Assembly: GCA_937146645.1 (NCBI GenBank)
Contig: CAKZRQ010000012.1
Span: 454,398 to 518,397, forward strand
Reading direction: 5' to 3'
DNA length: 64,000 nt
Source of the DNA: an uncultured Cyclobacteriaceae bacterium
GTDB lineage: Bacteria > Bacteroidota > Bacteroidia > Cytophagales > Cyclobacteriaceae
This document shows positions 26,100 through 35,029 of the stretch, piece after piece. A model generated the notes under the pieces. The model did no database searches, was not told the origin of the DNA, and saw only the letters and a program-made list of their open reading frames with translations. Numbering within the stretch: the first letter of the stretch is position 1; every line of letters begins with the position of its first letter. The position numbers and the translations under genes are program-made.

Positions 26100-26515
26100 T
26101 GGCAACTATTAAAACCAAATCCACCGAAATGCTCGAAAAGGCTAAAAAGCTTTTCGGGAAGCAAGCTGAGATTATCGCAAGTCAGCCGAAGAAATTATCA
26201 GCTTTGCTCGGAAGAGTAGGGGCCAAAATTGGTAAGATGGCTTCTGACCCGAGAATACAGCAATTGGTGGAGCCCGTGGCAGTTTTTGTAAGAATGTTAA
26301 AGGCGCATTACGATGGAGTTTATAAAGTATCCTCTGGAACCCTTGGTTTCATTGTTTTGGGTTTGGTTTATTTCATATCACCGATTGACATCATCCCTGA
26401 CTTTCTTGGAGTCCTTGGTTTCGCAGACGACGTTTCTGTGATTCTGGCCATTTTTGCGAAGCTTAAAGATGAAGTCGCTGAGTTTTTGGAATGGGAGAGA
26501 ACTTCTGGTGAGTAG
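26099..26515 (+). CDS. YkvA family (DUF1232) membrane protein
   Basis: The 138-residue protein has a basic N-terminal half and a C-terminal DUF1232 hairpin: LGFIVLGLVYFISPIDIIPD, then FLGVLGFADDVSVILAIFAK. The ISPIDxIPDF and DD motifs are the domain's signature. The family is found in many bacteria near membrane stress genes, but no activity is known. It is coupled to the preceding gene by a one-base overlap. Confidence 0.85.
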   Translation: MATIKTKSTEMLEKAKKLFGKQAEIIASQPKKLSALLGRVGAKIGKMASDPRIQQLVEPVAVFVRMLKAHYDGVYKVSSGTLGFIVLGLVYFISPIDIIPDFLGVLGFADDVSVILAIFAKLKDEVAEFLEWERTSGE

Positions 26516-26547
26516 AGTCTGTTAAGGTTGAAATTTCTAGTAATCTC

Positions 26548-27162
26548 ATGGAAACTTTGGCCAATATCGATATTAAGAACGCGTTTGAATCCGGGTATTC
26601 ATATCAGGAGTTCAAAGATCTCACTGATCAGCTATTAGCGGAAAACAGGACTACAGGTCCAAATCAGTCCGAAACCTATATTGAATATACACGCCTTAAT
26701 CAGAGGAGGATGAAGCGCTGGGATAAAACTGGCAAGCTTTCTGAGGCGGTTCAAAAAGCTGTTTCTGAAATTAAAGTTCCACAAAACTGGTTGGTGATCA
26801 CAGAGGCTTGGTGTGGAGATGGGGCACAAAACATCCCATTTATTCAGAAACTTGCTGATCTGAATCCTTTAATAAAAACCAGTTATATCATGAGGGATGA
26901 AAATCCTGAGATTATGGATCAATACCTTACGAATGGAGCTCGATCGATTCCAATATTGGTTGCATTTGATGAGTCTTTTGAAAAGGAGTTTTTTGTATGG
27001 GGTCCGAGGCCTGAATTCCTTCAAAATCGATTGAGAGAATATAAAATTGATCCGAAGGGTGTGAGCTCCAAAGAATTCTCAGAAGGCACCCACCTTTGGT
27101 ACGCCAGAGATAAAAATCAAGCTATTGACGCTGAGTTATTGGAATTGATTTCCAATCTTTAA
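26548..27162 (+). CDS. Thioredoxin family protein with a single active-site cysteine
   Basis: A 204-residue cytoplasmic protein. The thioredoxin fold is centred on WLVITEAWCGDGAQNIPFI, where a CxxQ replaces CxxC, and ARSIPILVAFD supplies the cis-proline segment. This CGDxAQ form (Thioredoxin_9-like) is common in Bacteroidota. With only one cysteine at the active site, a monothiol or thiol-buffering role (bacillithiol-type) is possible but unproven. The following gene starts 5 bases downstream. Confidence 0.8.
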   Translation: METLANIDIKNAFESGYSYQEFKDLTDQLLAENRTTGPNQSETYIEYTRLNQRRMKRWDKTGKLSEAVQKAVSEIKVPQNWLVITEAWCGDGAQNIPFIQKLADLNPLIKTSYIMRDENPEIMDQYLTNGARSIPILVAFDESFEKEFFVWGPRPEFLQNRLREYKIDPKGVSSKEFSEGTHLWYARDKNQAIDAELLELISNL

Positions 27163-27167
27163 GCCAA

Positions 27168-27887
27168 ATGAAGGCGGCGATAATTTCTGGTACATCTGGT
27201 CTGGTGGGTATGCAAACTCTCCATCAGTTGCTTAAAAATCCCGAGTATGATTATGTGATTAGCGTGGGCCGTAGAAAGCTAGCCTTGAAGCATCAGAAAC
27301 TCGTTCAGCTCTCTGGTGATGTCCTGGAAATTGATGATTGGAATTGGTCAGAGATGCTCGTTGAAGAAGATATTCGAGGTGACTTCCAGAATCTAAAGGC
27401 TTCCATGGAGTCGGGAGAGGTAGAAATGCATTCATTTTGTTCCTTGGGTACCACGATCAAAAATGCGGGATCTCAGGAAAGATTTCGGGTAATTGATCAC
27501 GATATGGTTTTGGCGATAGCCAAATGGTCAAAATCAATCGGAGCCAGTAAATTCCTGTATGTTTCAGCTTTAGGAGCAGACCCGAATTCCTCCGTTTTTT
27601 ACAACAAAACCAAAGGGCAGGTGGAGGAAAGTCTAAAAGGATTGGACTTTGGCTACTTAGGATTATTCAGACCTTCGCTTCTCATGGGGAATAGAAACGA
27701 ATTTCGTTTTGGTGAGCAGGTAGCCACGATTCTTTCCAAGCCATTGGTTTGGTTCAAGCTACTTAAGAACGTTCGGCCTATTTATGATTATCAGGTAGCC
27801 AAAGCAATGGTCATAACTGCGCTTCAAGAGCATACAAATAAGGTAGAGATTATTCCATCGGGTCAAATACAAGACATCAGTAAATGA
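27168..27887 (+). CDS. NAD(P)-binding oxidoreductase, HTATIP2-like atypical SDR
   Basis: A 239-residue Rossmann protein with the nucleotide motif at the very start (MKAAIISGTSGLVGMQTLHQ). Segments FCSLGTTIKNAGS, KFLYVSALGAD and LGLFRPSLLMGNR match the HTATIP2/YwnB-like group of atypical short-chain dehydrogenases, in which SALGAD is conserved. The classical YxxxK is replaced by a YNKTKGQVE segment that may still give the lysine. Substrate unknown. It overlaps dtd by 4 bases (ATGA). Confidence 0.8.
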   Translation: MKAAIISGTSGLVGMQTLHQLLKNPEYDYVISVGRRKLALKHQKLVQLSGDVLEIDDWNWSEMLVEEDIRGDFQNLKASMESGEVEMHSFCSLGTTIKNAGSQERFRVIDHDMVLAIAKWSKSIGASKFLYVSALGADPNSSVFYNKTKGQVEESLKGLDFGYLGLFRPSLLMGNRNEFRFGEQVATILSKPLVWFKLLKNVRPIYDYQVAKAMVITALQEHTNKVEIIPSGQIQDISK

Positions 27888-28336
27888 AACTAGTTATCCA
27901 GAGAGTCAGCGAGGCATCAGTAAAAATCGATGGGCAGATTAAAGGAGATATCGGCCTTGGACTTATGGTCTTGATTGGGATTGAGGACGAAGATGGACAG
28001 GATGATATCGATTGGTTATCAAATAAGTTGGCGAATCTGCGGGTGTTTCCAGATGAAAATGAAGTCATGAATAAATCTCTTCTGGATGTAAATGGAGAGG
28101 TACTTTTGATTTCTCAGTTCACTCTTCATGCCAGTACGAAAAAAGGGAATAGACCTTCCTACATAAAGGCTGCCAAGCCCGATGTTTCGATTCCCCTTTA
28201 CGAGAAGTTTGTGGCAAAGATGAATTCCATTTTGCCGACCGAAGTTCAGACTGGAGAGTTTGGGGCGGATATGAAGGTTAGCCTTATAAACGATGGTCCT
28301 GTTACCATCATTATCGATTCGAAGAATAAAGAATAA
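27884..28336 (+). CDS. dtd: D-aminoacyl-tRNA deacylase
   Basis: Removes D-amino acids and glycine mischarged on tRNA. The 150-residue protein has both active-site motifs: SQFTLHAST (SQFTLY-type) and NDGPVTIIIDS (NxGPVT-type), with the N-terminal MKLVIQRVSEASV. Length and motif spacing are canonical. It is translationally coupled to the upstream oxidoreductase and followed by a strong terminator. Confidence 0.96.
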   Translation: MKLVIQRVSEASVKIDGQIKGDIGLGLMVLIGIEDEDGQDDIDWLSNKLANLRVFPDENEVMNKSLLDVNGEVLLISQFTLHASTKKGNRPSYIKAAKPDVSIPLYEKFVAKMNSILPTEVQTGEFGADMKVSLINDGPVTIIIDSKNKE

Positions 28337-28362
28337 AAAAGCCGGCTATTAAACCGGCTTTT
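28337..28362. terminator. Bidirectional terminator between dtd and the metalloprotease gene
   Basis: AAAAGCCGG (28337-28345) pairs with CCGGCTTTT (28354-28362) around an 8-base loop; A and T runs on the two sides let it work for both convergent genes. Confidence 0.85.
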
Positions 28363-28384
28363 GATATTTTCTTGGAAGTATTAT

Positions 28385-29458
28385 TTACTGTACTTCTATA
28401 ATTCCGATTGGTCCTCTTAACTCCTCCATGTTTGCAATATCAATTCCATGTTCTCCATGAACCCTGGCAGATACGCCAGCAGTACCCCTTGGAAGATCAT
28501 ACTTCTCCGCTGCAGCAGAAGTTCCATAGCCCATATCTCTTAAAGAACCGGCAGTAATTCTGCTCAATGGATTATCTCCAAGATTCAAAAACCCTGTCAT
28601 TAGTTCATTATCCAATACTAATTCATCCCAGTGAGAAAGCGCTGACCCAGGTCCTCCTATGAATTGGATTGGAAGAAACTCTGTTCCTCCTTCGTTTTTC
28701 CAAAATTGATTCCCCCAGCGGCCATCAAAATATGGGAACCCATCTTCATTGAATTTTCTCAACTCGCGATTAAAATCCCATAGGGTGCCTATACCTAAAA
28801 CATGGCCCATTTCATGAACGATCACTTCATCAAGTAGTTCAAAAGCTTCTAGTGTTGCTAAATCTGCCACATCAAAAAACATAAATCCTGTTGTGGTGAG
28901 ATTATCAACGTTTCGAATGAAGTTAGGGCCTGCAGCGCCTAGTGTTCCTCCGGGACCATCAATGGGTGCTAGCACTACCTCTATAAGAAGATCGTCGATT
29001 ACACCCCCTTCTAGGACAACAGGAGGAAATCCAAAGAACGCTGAAGGAATATCTCCACCAACAGCTTCAATGGATGGAACATCTTTAATGATTACTTTTT
29101 CCCACCGATCTATAGCAAGATCAAATGCTGCCCTTTGAGCTTCAGTGGGAGCTGGGAAAAATCCCCCTAAGTCTTGGAATACAAGCTGTATATCAAAACG
29201 ATTTTTTGCTGCCCCCTTTCCTCGAGAGGCCTCATCGAGCTGATAGTCTTCTATGTTCTCAACGAGTTTTCCCTTAAGTCGGATTAATTCCGATTGAGGT
29301 TTAATTAGCTCGACTTTAGTCACTTCTAACTGTTGACTAGGGTCTATTGGAGCCTCTTCTGTGACTTCAGAACAAGAGTACGAAAATGATCCGATTGCAA
29401 TAGCTAATGCAATCGTTCCAATTTTTCTAAATTGGTTGAATGTGTGTGGTTTTTTCAT
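28385..29458 (-). CDS. Leishmanolysin-like zinc metalloprotease lipoprotein
   Basis: The 357-residue product starts with a lipoprotein signal (AIGSFSYSC lipobox). The catalytic region reads DEVIVHEMGHVLGIGTLW, an HExxH motif with the extended metzincin form. The third zinc ligand is likely the histidine in ALSHWDELVLDNELMTG, some 60 residues later. That long insert between HExxHxxG and the last histidine, and the LDNELMTG segment, are typical of leishmanolysin-like (M8) proteases. The C-terminus (SLRDMGYGTSAAAEKYDLP) also fits. It is presumably displayed on the outer membrane; the substrate is unknown. Confidence 0.82.
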   Translation of the reverse strand: MKKPHTFNQFRKIGTIALAIAIGSFSYSCSEVTEEAPIDPSQQLEVTKVELIKPQSELIRLKGKLVENIEDYQLDEASRGKGAAKNRFDIQLVFQDLGGFFPAPTEAQRAAFDLAIDRWEKVIIKDVPSIEAVGGDIPSAFFGFPPVVLEGGVIDDLLIEVVLAPIDGPGGTLGAAGPNFIRNVDNLTTTGFMFFDVADLATLEAFELLDEVIVHEMGHVLGIGTLWDFNRELRKFNEDGFPYFDGRWGNQFWKNEGGTEFLPIQFIGGPGSALSHWDELVLDNELMTGFLNLGDNPLSRITAGSLRDMGYGTSAAAEKYDLPRGTAGVSARVHGEHGIDIANMEELRGPIGIIEVQ

Positions 29459-29605
29459 TTTGTAGATTTTGAGTTTAAAAATTCTGTCATAGGATATTAA
29501 TTAAAATTGATGAAAACTGTATAGGAATATTACAAAATAATCTAAAATATGTTATACAACACTGTTGCATTTAAATTATAAATAAAAAAAAACGTATGAT
29601 ATCAC

Positions 29606-31090
29606 ATGGAAAATGGATTTGGAATGAATCCCTTTTTTGAAATAGATGAGGCTGAAATTTTTTGGAGGGGTAAAAAGGTTTTTTCCAATCTTTCATTTAC
29701 TATAAATCACGGGGATTGCTGGGCAATCATATCAAAGTCAGGTGAACTTCAATCCGCCTTTTTACAGACGATCCTGGGTAGAACTTTGCTGAAATCAGGT
29801 CAAATGTCTTACGACTTCGCTGCAGGGTATTTGGAGAAAATGGAAACTAAAGGAGAGGTTCATAGTCCTCAGGATTTGATTTCATTTGTGTCTCATGAGT
29901 ATAAATTCAGGAACAAGTCAAATCTTCAGAACTTTTATTTCCAACAGCGATTTAATTCCTCAGAAGTTGATGAAGCGCTTACCGTATCTGAGTATTTGAA
30001 AGAGTTTGGCGTCCCTAGTGAAGCGGGTTGGACCGTGGAGAAAGTCTCAGACTTGATGAGGTTGAATCATCTTTTAGATGAATCTATTCTTAAGCTTTCG
30101 AATGGAGAAACCAGAAGACTAGCCATCGCCTTAGGGCTTCTAAAGCAGCCAAGGCTTTTTCTAATGGATCATCCGACTACCGGTTTGGATCGAAAAAGCA
30201 GGGAAACCTTTGGGGAGGTTCTCAAAAATATTTTAGCTGAAGGGGTTCATGTGATCTTGACTTGCTCGGAAAATGAAATTCCCGATGGAGTTACTGAAAT
30301 CGGTTTTCTAGATAAATCTGGATTCAATATTTCCTCAAGGGATACCATTCATTCTCAACCAGAAGCTGAGGATCATTTCCCAATGGATAAGAAGGAGCTT
30401 CTTGAACTTTCCATTAGAACTGATTTGGTGCAAGGTGAAATGATCAGGCTCCAGAAGGTGAAGATCAAATATGGAGAAAAGGTAATTCTGGAAGACTTAG
30501 ATTGGAGAGTGGATGCTGGTGAAAGATGGCAGGTTAAAGGCCCTAATGGATCTGGAAAGTCAACCCTAATTTCTCTGCTTGTCGGGGAGAATCCACAGGC
30601 TTATTCTCAGGATATTTGGCTATATGGAAAGAAGCGAGGAACTGGAGAAAGCATTTGGGATATAAAAAGACCTGTGGGTTTTGTAGCTCCTGAATTGGCT
30701 CGATTCTTTCCAGCAAATCAAACTTGTAGAAAGGTGATTTTATCTGGCCTTTTTGATACCATGGGACTTTTTAGAAAACCTTCAGATGAACAAAATAAAC
30801 TAGCTGATCGCTGGATTAAGTTGTTTGGTTTGGAGTCAGCGGAAAATGCTTTAATCCAGCGTGCTTCCTTACGAGATCAAAGATGGACTTTGCTCGCTAG
30901 AGCCTTAATTAAGAAGCCCAGGTTATTAATCCTCGATGAAGCTTCTCAAGGCTTGGATGATGCACAAAGAAAGGTTTTTAAAAATACCATTGAGACTCTT
31001 TGCCAAAATTCAAATATTACATTGATCTACGTGAGCCACTACGATTCGGATGTTCCCGAATCGGTGGATAAGATTTTAGATATGGGCTAA
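29606..31090 (+). CDS. ABC-F/ModF-like protein with two ABC ATPase domains, first one degenerate
   Basis: Two ABC domains in tandem (about 8-230 and 270-490) with no membrane segment, as in ModF-like proteins. In the first, the Walker A position reads SKSGELQSAF and the catalytic glutamate of Walker B is a histidine (LFLMDHPTTGLD), although its signature LSNGETRRL is good. In the second, Walker A is intact (GPNGSGKSTLISLLV) and Walker B keeps DEASQGLD, while the signature is weak (ASLRDQRWTLLAR). A composite site from the second Walker and first signature could still hydrolyse ATP. The role of ModF is unclear. The next gene begins on its last base. Confidence 0.82.
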   Translation: MENGFGMNPFFEIDEAEIFWRGKKVFSNLSFTINHGDCWAIISKSGELQSAFLQTILGRTLLKSGQMSYDFAAGYLEKMETKGEVHSPQDLISFVSHEYKFRNKSNLQNFYFQQRFNSSEVDEALTVSEYLKEFGVPSEAGWTVEKVSDLMRLNHLLDESILKLSNGETRRLAIALGLLKQPRLFLMDHPTTGLDRKSRETFGEVLKNILAEGVHVILTCSENEIPDGVTEIGFLDKSGFNISSRDTIHSQPEAEDHFPMDKKELLELSIRTDLVQGEMIRLQKVKIKYGEKVILEDLDWRVDAGERWQVKGPNGSGKSTLISLLVGENPQAYSQDIWLYGKKRGTGESIWDIKRPVGFVAPELARFFPANQTCRKVILSGLFDTMGLFRKPSDEQNKLADRWIKLFGLESAENALIQRASLRDQRWTLLARALIKKPRLLILDEASQGLDDAQRKVFKNTIETLCQNSNITLIYVSHYDSDVPESVDKILDMG

Positions 31091-32367
31091 TGGGAAATTC
31101 TGAAAATAGAAGGAGGTTCATAGGCAAACTAGGTGCGGGTTTAGTAGGCACCTCTTTTTTAGATACTGAGGCCTTTGCCGAAGGGACAGGCGAAAAAAGC
31201 CCAATGCCAGATCCGAAATCACAAGATTTTTGGAAAGAGCTGAGAAAACAATTTCCCCTTCGCACTAACCGAGTTTATTTCAATAATGGCACATTTGGTC
31301 CCGCTCCTTTCCCTGTGGTGGATGCTTTGAAATCCAGTATAGATGAGATTTATACCTCAGGTGAATATGGAAATTATAAGAAGGAGAGAAAGATCCTGGC
31401 AGATTTTGTTGGGGTAAGGGAGTCGGAGATAAGTCTCACTCATAATACCACCGAGGGAATCAATATTATGGCTTGGGGCATTCCTCTAAAGTCAGGTGAT
31501 GAGGTGATCCTGAGCAAACATGAGCATGTAGGGAATGGCTTACCATGGCTGAATCGAGCCAAATTAGATGGCATAGTTCTGAAGACTTTCGAACCAAAAT
31601 CCACTTCAGAACAAAATTTTGAGGCGATCAAGAAATTGGTGACTCCAAAGACTCGAGTGATCGCCATACCTCATGTGACTTGTACGACTGGATTGGTTTT
31701 TCCAGTGAAAGAGATTTGTGACTGGGCTGCATCAAAGAACATTTTTACAGCGATTGACGGGGCGCATGGGGCCGGGACATTTGATTTGAATCTTGAAGAG
31801 TTAGGCTGTGATTTTTACGCTAGCTGTTACCATAAATGGATGCTCGGTCCAGTGGGAACTGGCTTTCTATACGTGAAGGAAGATAAACTTGATCAACTTC
31901 AGGCTATTCAGGTAGGAGGCTATTCCGATATCGGTTGGGATATTACTGCTGAACCTCCGACTTTCGAAGGGTATGTATCAACAGCTCATAGATATGATTA
32001 CGGCACCCAGAGCAGACCTCAATATGTCGGAGCTGCTGCTGCTGCTGAGTTCCAACAAGCCATCGGTAAGACTAGAGTAGAGGAGCGATTGAGAGAATTA
32101 AATAATCATCTATTTCTTGGACTTTCTGAAATTGGAGAAAGAATTAGAATTCTAACTCCTGAAGAGGAATCATCTCGTATATCCATGATTTCGTTTCAGT
32201 CCAAGAGTCTTGATTATCAGACATTGGCAAAAGAACTGTCAAGGTCTGGATTTAGAATTCGCCAGGTTCCCGAGAGTAATGTGAATGCTATTCGAGTCAG
32301 CACCCATATTTACAATAGCCTTGATGAAATTGATCGATTTGTGAAAACGCTGGAGGAACTAGTTTGA
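31090..32367 (+). CDS. Secreted class V aminotransferase (isopenicillin-N epimerase-like)
   Basis: The 425-residue product begins with a twin-arginine signal (NRRRFIGKLGAGLVGTSFL), so it is probably exported folded with its cofactor. The PLP fold type I domain shows YFNNGTFGPAPFPV, LTHNTTEGINIMAWG, AIDGAHGAGTFDL and the Schiff-base lysine in SCYHKWMLGPVGTGFLYV. Isopenicillin-N epimerase-like and cysteine-desulfurase-like proteins share this core; the reaction is unknown. It overlaps the ABC gene by one base, which suggests a common operon. Confidence 0.87.
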   Translation: MGNSENRRRFIGKLGAGLVGTSFLDTEAFAEGTGEKSPMPDPKSQDFWKELRKQFPLRTNRVYFNNGTFGPAPFPVVDALKSSIDEIYTSGEYGNYKKERKILADFVGVRESEISLTHNTTEGINIMAWGIPLKSGDEVILSKHEHVGNGLPWLNRAKLDGIVLKTFEPKSTSEQNFEAIKKLVTPKTRVIAIPHVTCTTGLVFPVKEICDWAASKNIFTAIDGAHGAGTFDLNLEELGCDFYASCYHKWMLGPVGTGFLYVKEDKLDQLQAIQVGGYSDIGWDITAEPPTFEGYVSTAHRYDYGTQSRPQYVGAAAAAEFQQAIGKTRVEERLRELNNHLFLGLSEIGERIRILTPEEESSRISMISFQSKSLDYQTLAKELSRSGFRIRQVPESNVNAIRVSTHIYNSLDEIDRFVKTLEELV

Positions 32368-32384
32368 GAATTTGGCTTTGGCCG

Positions 32385-33002
32385 CTAGGCCAAATCAAAA
32401 GCCATCTGAATACCTTCGATGACCATGGTAGTACCTATGATGGCGATAATGAGTCCCATGATTTTCCCGATCACAGTAATCACATTTTCACCTACTTTAG
32501 CCACAATTTTCTCACTGGCAACGAATGCGATATAGGTCAGCCAACAAATAAAGGCGAAAATAGCGATCACTATACCGATCTGAATTATTCCTCCATCCGA
32601 GACAAAATTGGCTGCTGTGACAATAGTTCCTGGTCCGGCGAGAATCGGGATGGCTAGTGGCGAGATGGCAATATTCTCGTCCAAATTAGGTGATTCCACA
32701 TGCTTGGAGCCGGACTTTTTCGACTCCAACATATCGAAACCTACCTTAAATATGAGTAGCCCACCTGTAAGCTTAAATGCAGGAATAGTAATGCCAAAGA
32801 GCTCAAAAATGAACTTGCCTAAAAGAATGAAAGCGCAGACGATAACGAAAGCGGTAAACGTGGATTTCTTCGCGATTCTTTTTTGTTCTTCCGCAGGCGC
32901 CCCTTCTACCAAAGATGAGAATATGGGAACATTTGCCACAGGATTCATGATGGCAATGATGCCAGTAAAAACCGAGAGGGCGAAGGAAACTAGCTCGTTC
33001 AT
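32385..33002 (-). CDS. MarC family membrane protein
   Basis: A 205-residue protein with six predicted membrane segments. The family signature is visible in the first (TGIIAIMNPVANVPIFSSLV) and in FKLTGGLLIFKVGFDML, ISPLAIPILAGPGTIVTA. MarC-like (UPF0056) proteins were once linked to multiple antibiotic resistance, but this has not held up and the substrate is unknown. It is convergent with the aminotransferase gene, 17 bases apart. Confidence 0.92.
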   Translation of the reverse strand: MNELVSFALSVFTGIIAIMNPVANVPIFSSLVEGAPAEEQKRIAKKSTFTAFVIVCAFILLGKFIFELFGITIPAFKLTGGLLIFKVGFDMLESKKSGSKHVESPNLDENIAISPLAIPILAGPGTIVTAANFVSDGGIIQIGIVIAIFAFICWLTYIAFVASEKIVAKVGENVITVIGKIMGLIIAIIGTTMVIEGIQMAFDLA

Positions 33003-33103
33003 AATCGACTAATATAAGATTTGCAGGTTAATGTCTCGGAATAAAAGTAAGATGTTCCGGGACTCTGGTTTTCTGTGAAGGAAATTATTGACAATTTTAA
33101 CCT

Positions 33104-33448
33104 ATGGAAAAAGGAAAAGAAATCACGATTTCTGAAGCCCAGGAATTGGTGGATCACTGGATAAAAACTGTAGGTGTTAGATATTTTAATGAGCTAACCA
33201 ATATGGCGATCCTTACGGAGGAAGTAGGGGAGTTGGCAAGATTGATGGCTAGAACCTATGGAGAGCAGTCTTTTAAAGAATCCGATAAGGGAAAAGACCT
33301 GGGAGATGAAATGGCTGATGTTCTTTGGGTGTTGATCTGCCTGGCTAATCAAACTGGGGTAGATCTTACTGAGGCTCTAAGAAAGAACTTTGAGAAGAAG
33401 AATATCCGCGATGTAGACAGGCATAAGAATAATGAAAAGCTAAAATGA
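33104..33448 (+). CDS. MazG-like nucleotide pyrophosphohydrolase
   Basis: A small 114-residue all-alpha NTP pyrophosphatase. The metal-binding motifs are ILTEEVGELARLMARTYGEQ (EExxE) and KDLGDEMADVLWVLICLAN (DExxD). The length is that of the single-domain MazG-like form. It probably hydrolyses damaged or excess nucleoside triphosphates; the exact substrate is not known. A terminator lies right after the stop. Confidence 0.88.
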   Translation: MEKGKEITISEAQELVDHWIKTVGVRYFNELTNMAILTEEVGELARLMARTYGEQSFKESDKGKDLGDEMADVLWVLICLANQTGVDLTEALRKNFEKKNIRDVDRHKNNEKLK

Positions 33449-33471
33449 AAAAGCCCCGATTGGGGCTTTTT
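33448..33471. terminator. Bidirectional terminator between the MazG-like gene and the YdcH gene
   Basis: A 10-pair stem (33448-33457 with 33462-33471) closes the tetraloop GATT, with A and T runs on the two sides. It overlaps the last bases of the MazG-like gene. Confidence 0.85.
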
Positions 33472-33708
33472 TTAGTTCTCTTTTAGAAAGCTGTAAATCT
33501 CGTCTTTAAGCCTTACCCTTTCGGATCTTTTGTGATTCAAGGTTTCATCTGAAGCTGGCTCAGCGTCTGATTCTATTCGGTAAATTTCATGATCCAATTC
33601 ATCATACTCTTCAAAAAGCTTTTTGAAATGGGCATTGTCAGTTTTCATTGTATGAATTTTTTCCTCGAATTCAGGAAAGGCGTCTATTAGGTTATGCTTC
33701 TTGATCAT
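33472..33708 (-). CDS. YdcH family (DUF465) small protein
   Basis: The 78-residue protein is charged and helical, with HNLIDAFPEFEEKIHTMK, NAHFKKLFEEYDELDHEIYR and HKRSERVRLKDEIYSFL. This is the DUF465 pattern found in YdcH/SlyX-like small proteins across Gram-negative bacteria. Function is unknown. The last residues lie against the terminator at 33448-33471. Confidence 0.85.
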   Translation of the reverse strand: MIKKHNLIDAFPEFEEKIHTMKTDNAHFKKLFEEYDELDHEIYRIESDAEPASDETLNHKRSERVRLKDEIYSFLKEN

Positions 33709-33794
33709 TTTGGTAAAATTTTATCTGATAGACAATACTAACATGAGCCTCCAAGAAAGAATATGACGATTGTCAGTTGGATGAAATTATTTGA

Positions 33795-34265
33795 TCAATC
33801 CAAGAAAAAATCCTCGATCTCGAAACGATGTGTTTGTTTGTAAACAGGGATTGTGATAAGTGAATATTGCTGAGCTCCAGAAAAATATAGGTCATTTCCT
33901 CGGCGGTTAGCAGATAAATGTTCCCATTTTCGGCCTAGCATCAAGCCATGCAGCATACTATCCGATTCCTCTTTATCTACCTCTCCGGTGAAAGGGTCAT
34001 AAACGATAAAAGCGGTTAAACCATTAATCATTGAAAAATCCACTTTCTCGGCTTTGATATCCCTTGTGCTAATAGTTCTGTTCCCAAATTCATCGTTAAT
34101 GGCACTTTTGGAAAAGGAGACGAGAACCAAGGCGACTACGATAAAGCCGAGAACACTACCACGTTTTTTAAGTGTAGCGCTCCAGTTCATAATTAGTGAG
34201 AAAATGAAATAAAAAAAGTAAATGAGAATAGCGAAGTTCAAGATGCTCCAAATAAGATCGATCAT
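33795..34265 (-). CDS. Unrecognised small membrane protein
   Basis: I do not recognise this 156-residue protein. Two membrane segments are visible (about residues 5-28, LIWSILNFAILIYFFYFIF, and about 40-55, LGFIVVALVLVSF). The rest (about 60-156) is likely outside the cytoplasm, with GNRTISTRDIKAEKVDFSMI and GRKWEHLSANRRGNDLYFSG, and no cysteine pairs or motif. Codon use is like the neighbours. It stands alone between the YdcH-type gene and the comB gene. Confidence 0.6.
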   Translation of the reverse strand: MIDLIWSILNFAILIYFFYFIFSLIMNWSATLKKRGSVLGFIVVALVLVSFSKSAINDEFGNRTISTRDIKAEKVDFSMINGLTAFIVYDPFTGEVDKEESDSMLHGLMLGRKWEHLSANRRGNDLYFSGAQQYSLITIPVYKQTHRFEIEDFFLD

Positions 34266-34321
34266 AACAAAAAGTTTTATTTAAAATAAATAAAACTTTA
34301 GTTAGATCAAAATAATTTTCT

Positions 34322-35029
34322 CTATGCCCATCTGATTAACTTAGATTCTACAACCTTTCCAACCAGATCAAAAGAGTCATTTGTCAAGCAGAAATCGATA
34401 TCCGCCTCGATATTGTGATTTTGAAGTCGCTTCGCGTGTGAGGCCTGAGACAGGAATCCTTTAAGATCATTACCTTCTTTTTCGAAAAGAGATGTCATAG
34501 CCAGAGATGCATCATCTTCGGATGAATGGGTCTCTTCAAGACCTTTGGCGAGAGCTCCTCCATACAGAGAATCCTCAAGGTTAAATTTCCCTTTCCATCC
34601 AGCACAAAAAATTAGAATGTCTCTGTCTTTTGATTGTAGATACTTGACGGTAGCAGAGATATTTGGGAAGGCTCCGATAAGGATCTCTTCAGCGTCCTTT
34701 GATTTAGAAAGAGCCAAAGTTCCATTAGTGGTGGTCATCGCTAATTTTTGGCCAGAATATTTCCCGTCCAAATAAGCTATTGGTGAATTCCCTAGATCAA
34801 ACCCTTCTACCTTTTGCCCATTTCGCTCTCCCGCTATTAAATAGCCTTTGGATTTCATCGCCCTGCATTCATCCAAACTGGCGAAGGTTTTGATTTCCGA
34901 TACTCCATTCCCCAGTGCTGCCACCATAGTAGAAGTCGCTCTAAAAATATCAACTACGACAACAATTTTGCCTTCAAGATTATGAAGATGAATTAGCTCG
35001 GGGCTTAGACAGATTTCCAGATTTTTCAT
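34322..35029 (-). CDS. comB: 2-Phosphosulfolactate phosphatase-like protein
   Basis: A 235-residue member of the ComB family, with [51 protein letters not shown] and [14 protein letters not shown]. The enzyme hydrolyses 2-phosphosulfolactate in coenzyme M or sulfolactate synthesis. Coenzyme M is not expected here, so the protein may serve sulfolactate or sulfonolipid metabolism, or act on another phosphate ester; this is inference. It overlaps gcvT by 4 bases (ATGA), so it is translated together with it. Confidence 0.85.
   Translation of the reverse strand: MKNLEICLSPELIHLHNLEGKIVVVVDIFRATSTMVAALGNGVSEIKTFASLDECRAMKSKGYLIAGERNGQKVEGFDLGNSPIAYLDGKYSGQKLAMTTTNGTLALSKSKDAEEILIGAFPNISATVKYLQSKDRDILIFCAGWKGKFNLEDSLYGGALAKGLEETHSSEDDASLAMTSLFEKEGNDLKGFLSQASHAKRLQNHNIEADIDFCLTNDSFDLVGKVVESKLIRWA

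Noticed and set aside
32364..32657. A 97-codon plus-strand frame starting in the aminotransferase stop
   Set aside because: It runs antisense through marC, is His/Asp/Asn-rich low complexity and has no recognisable domain; the MarC frame is well supported.
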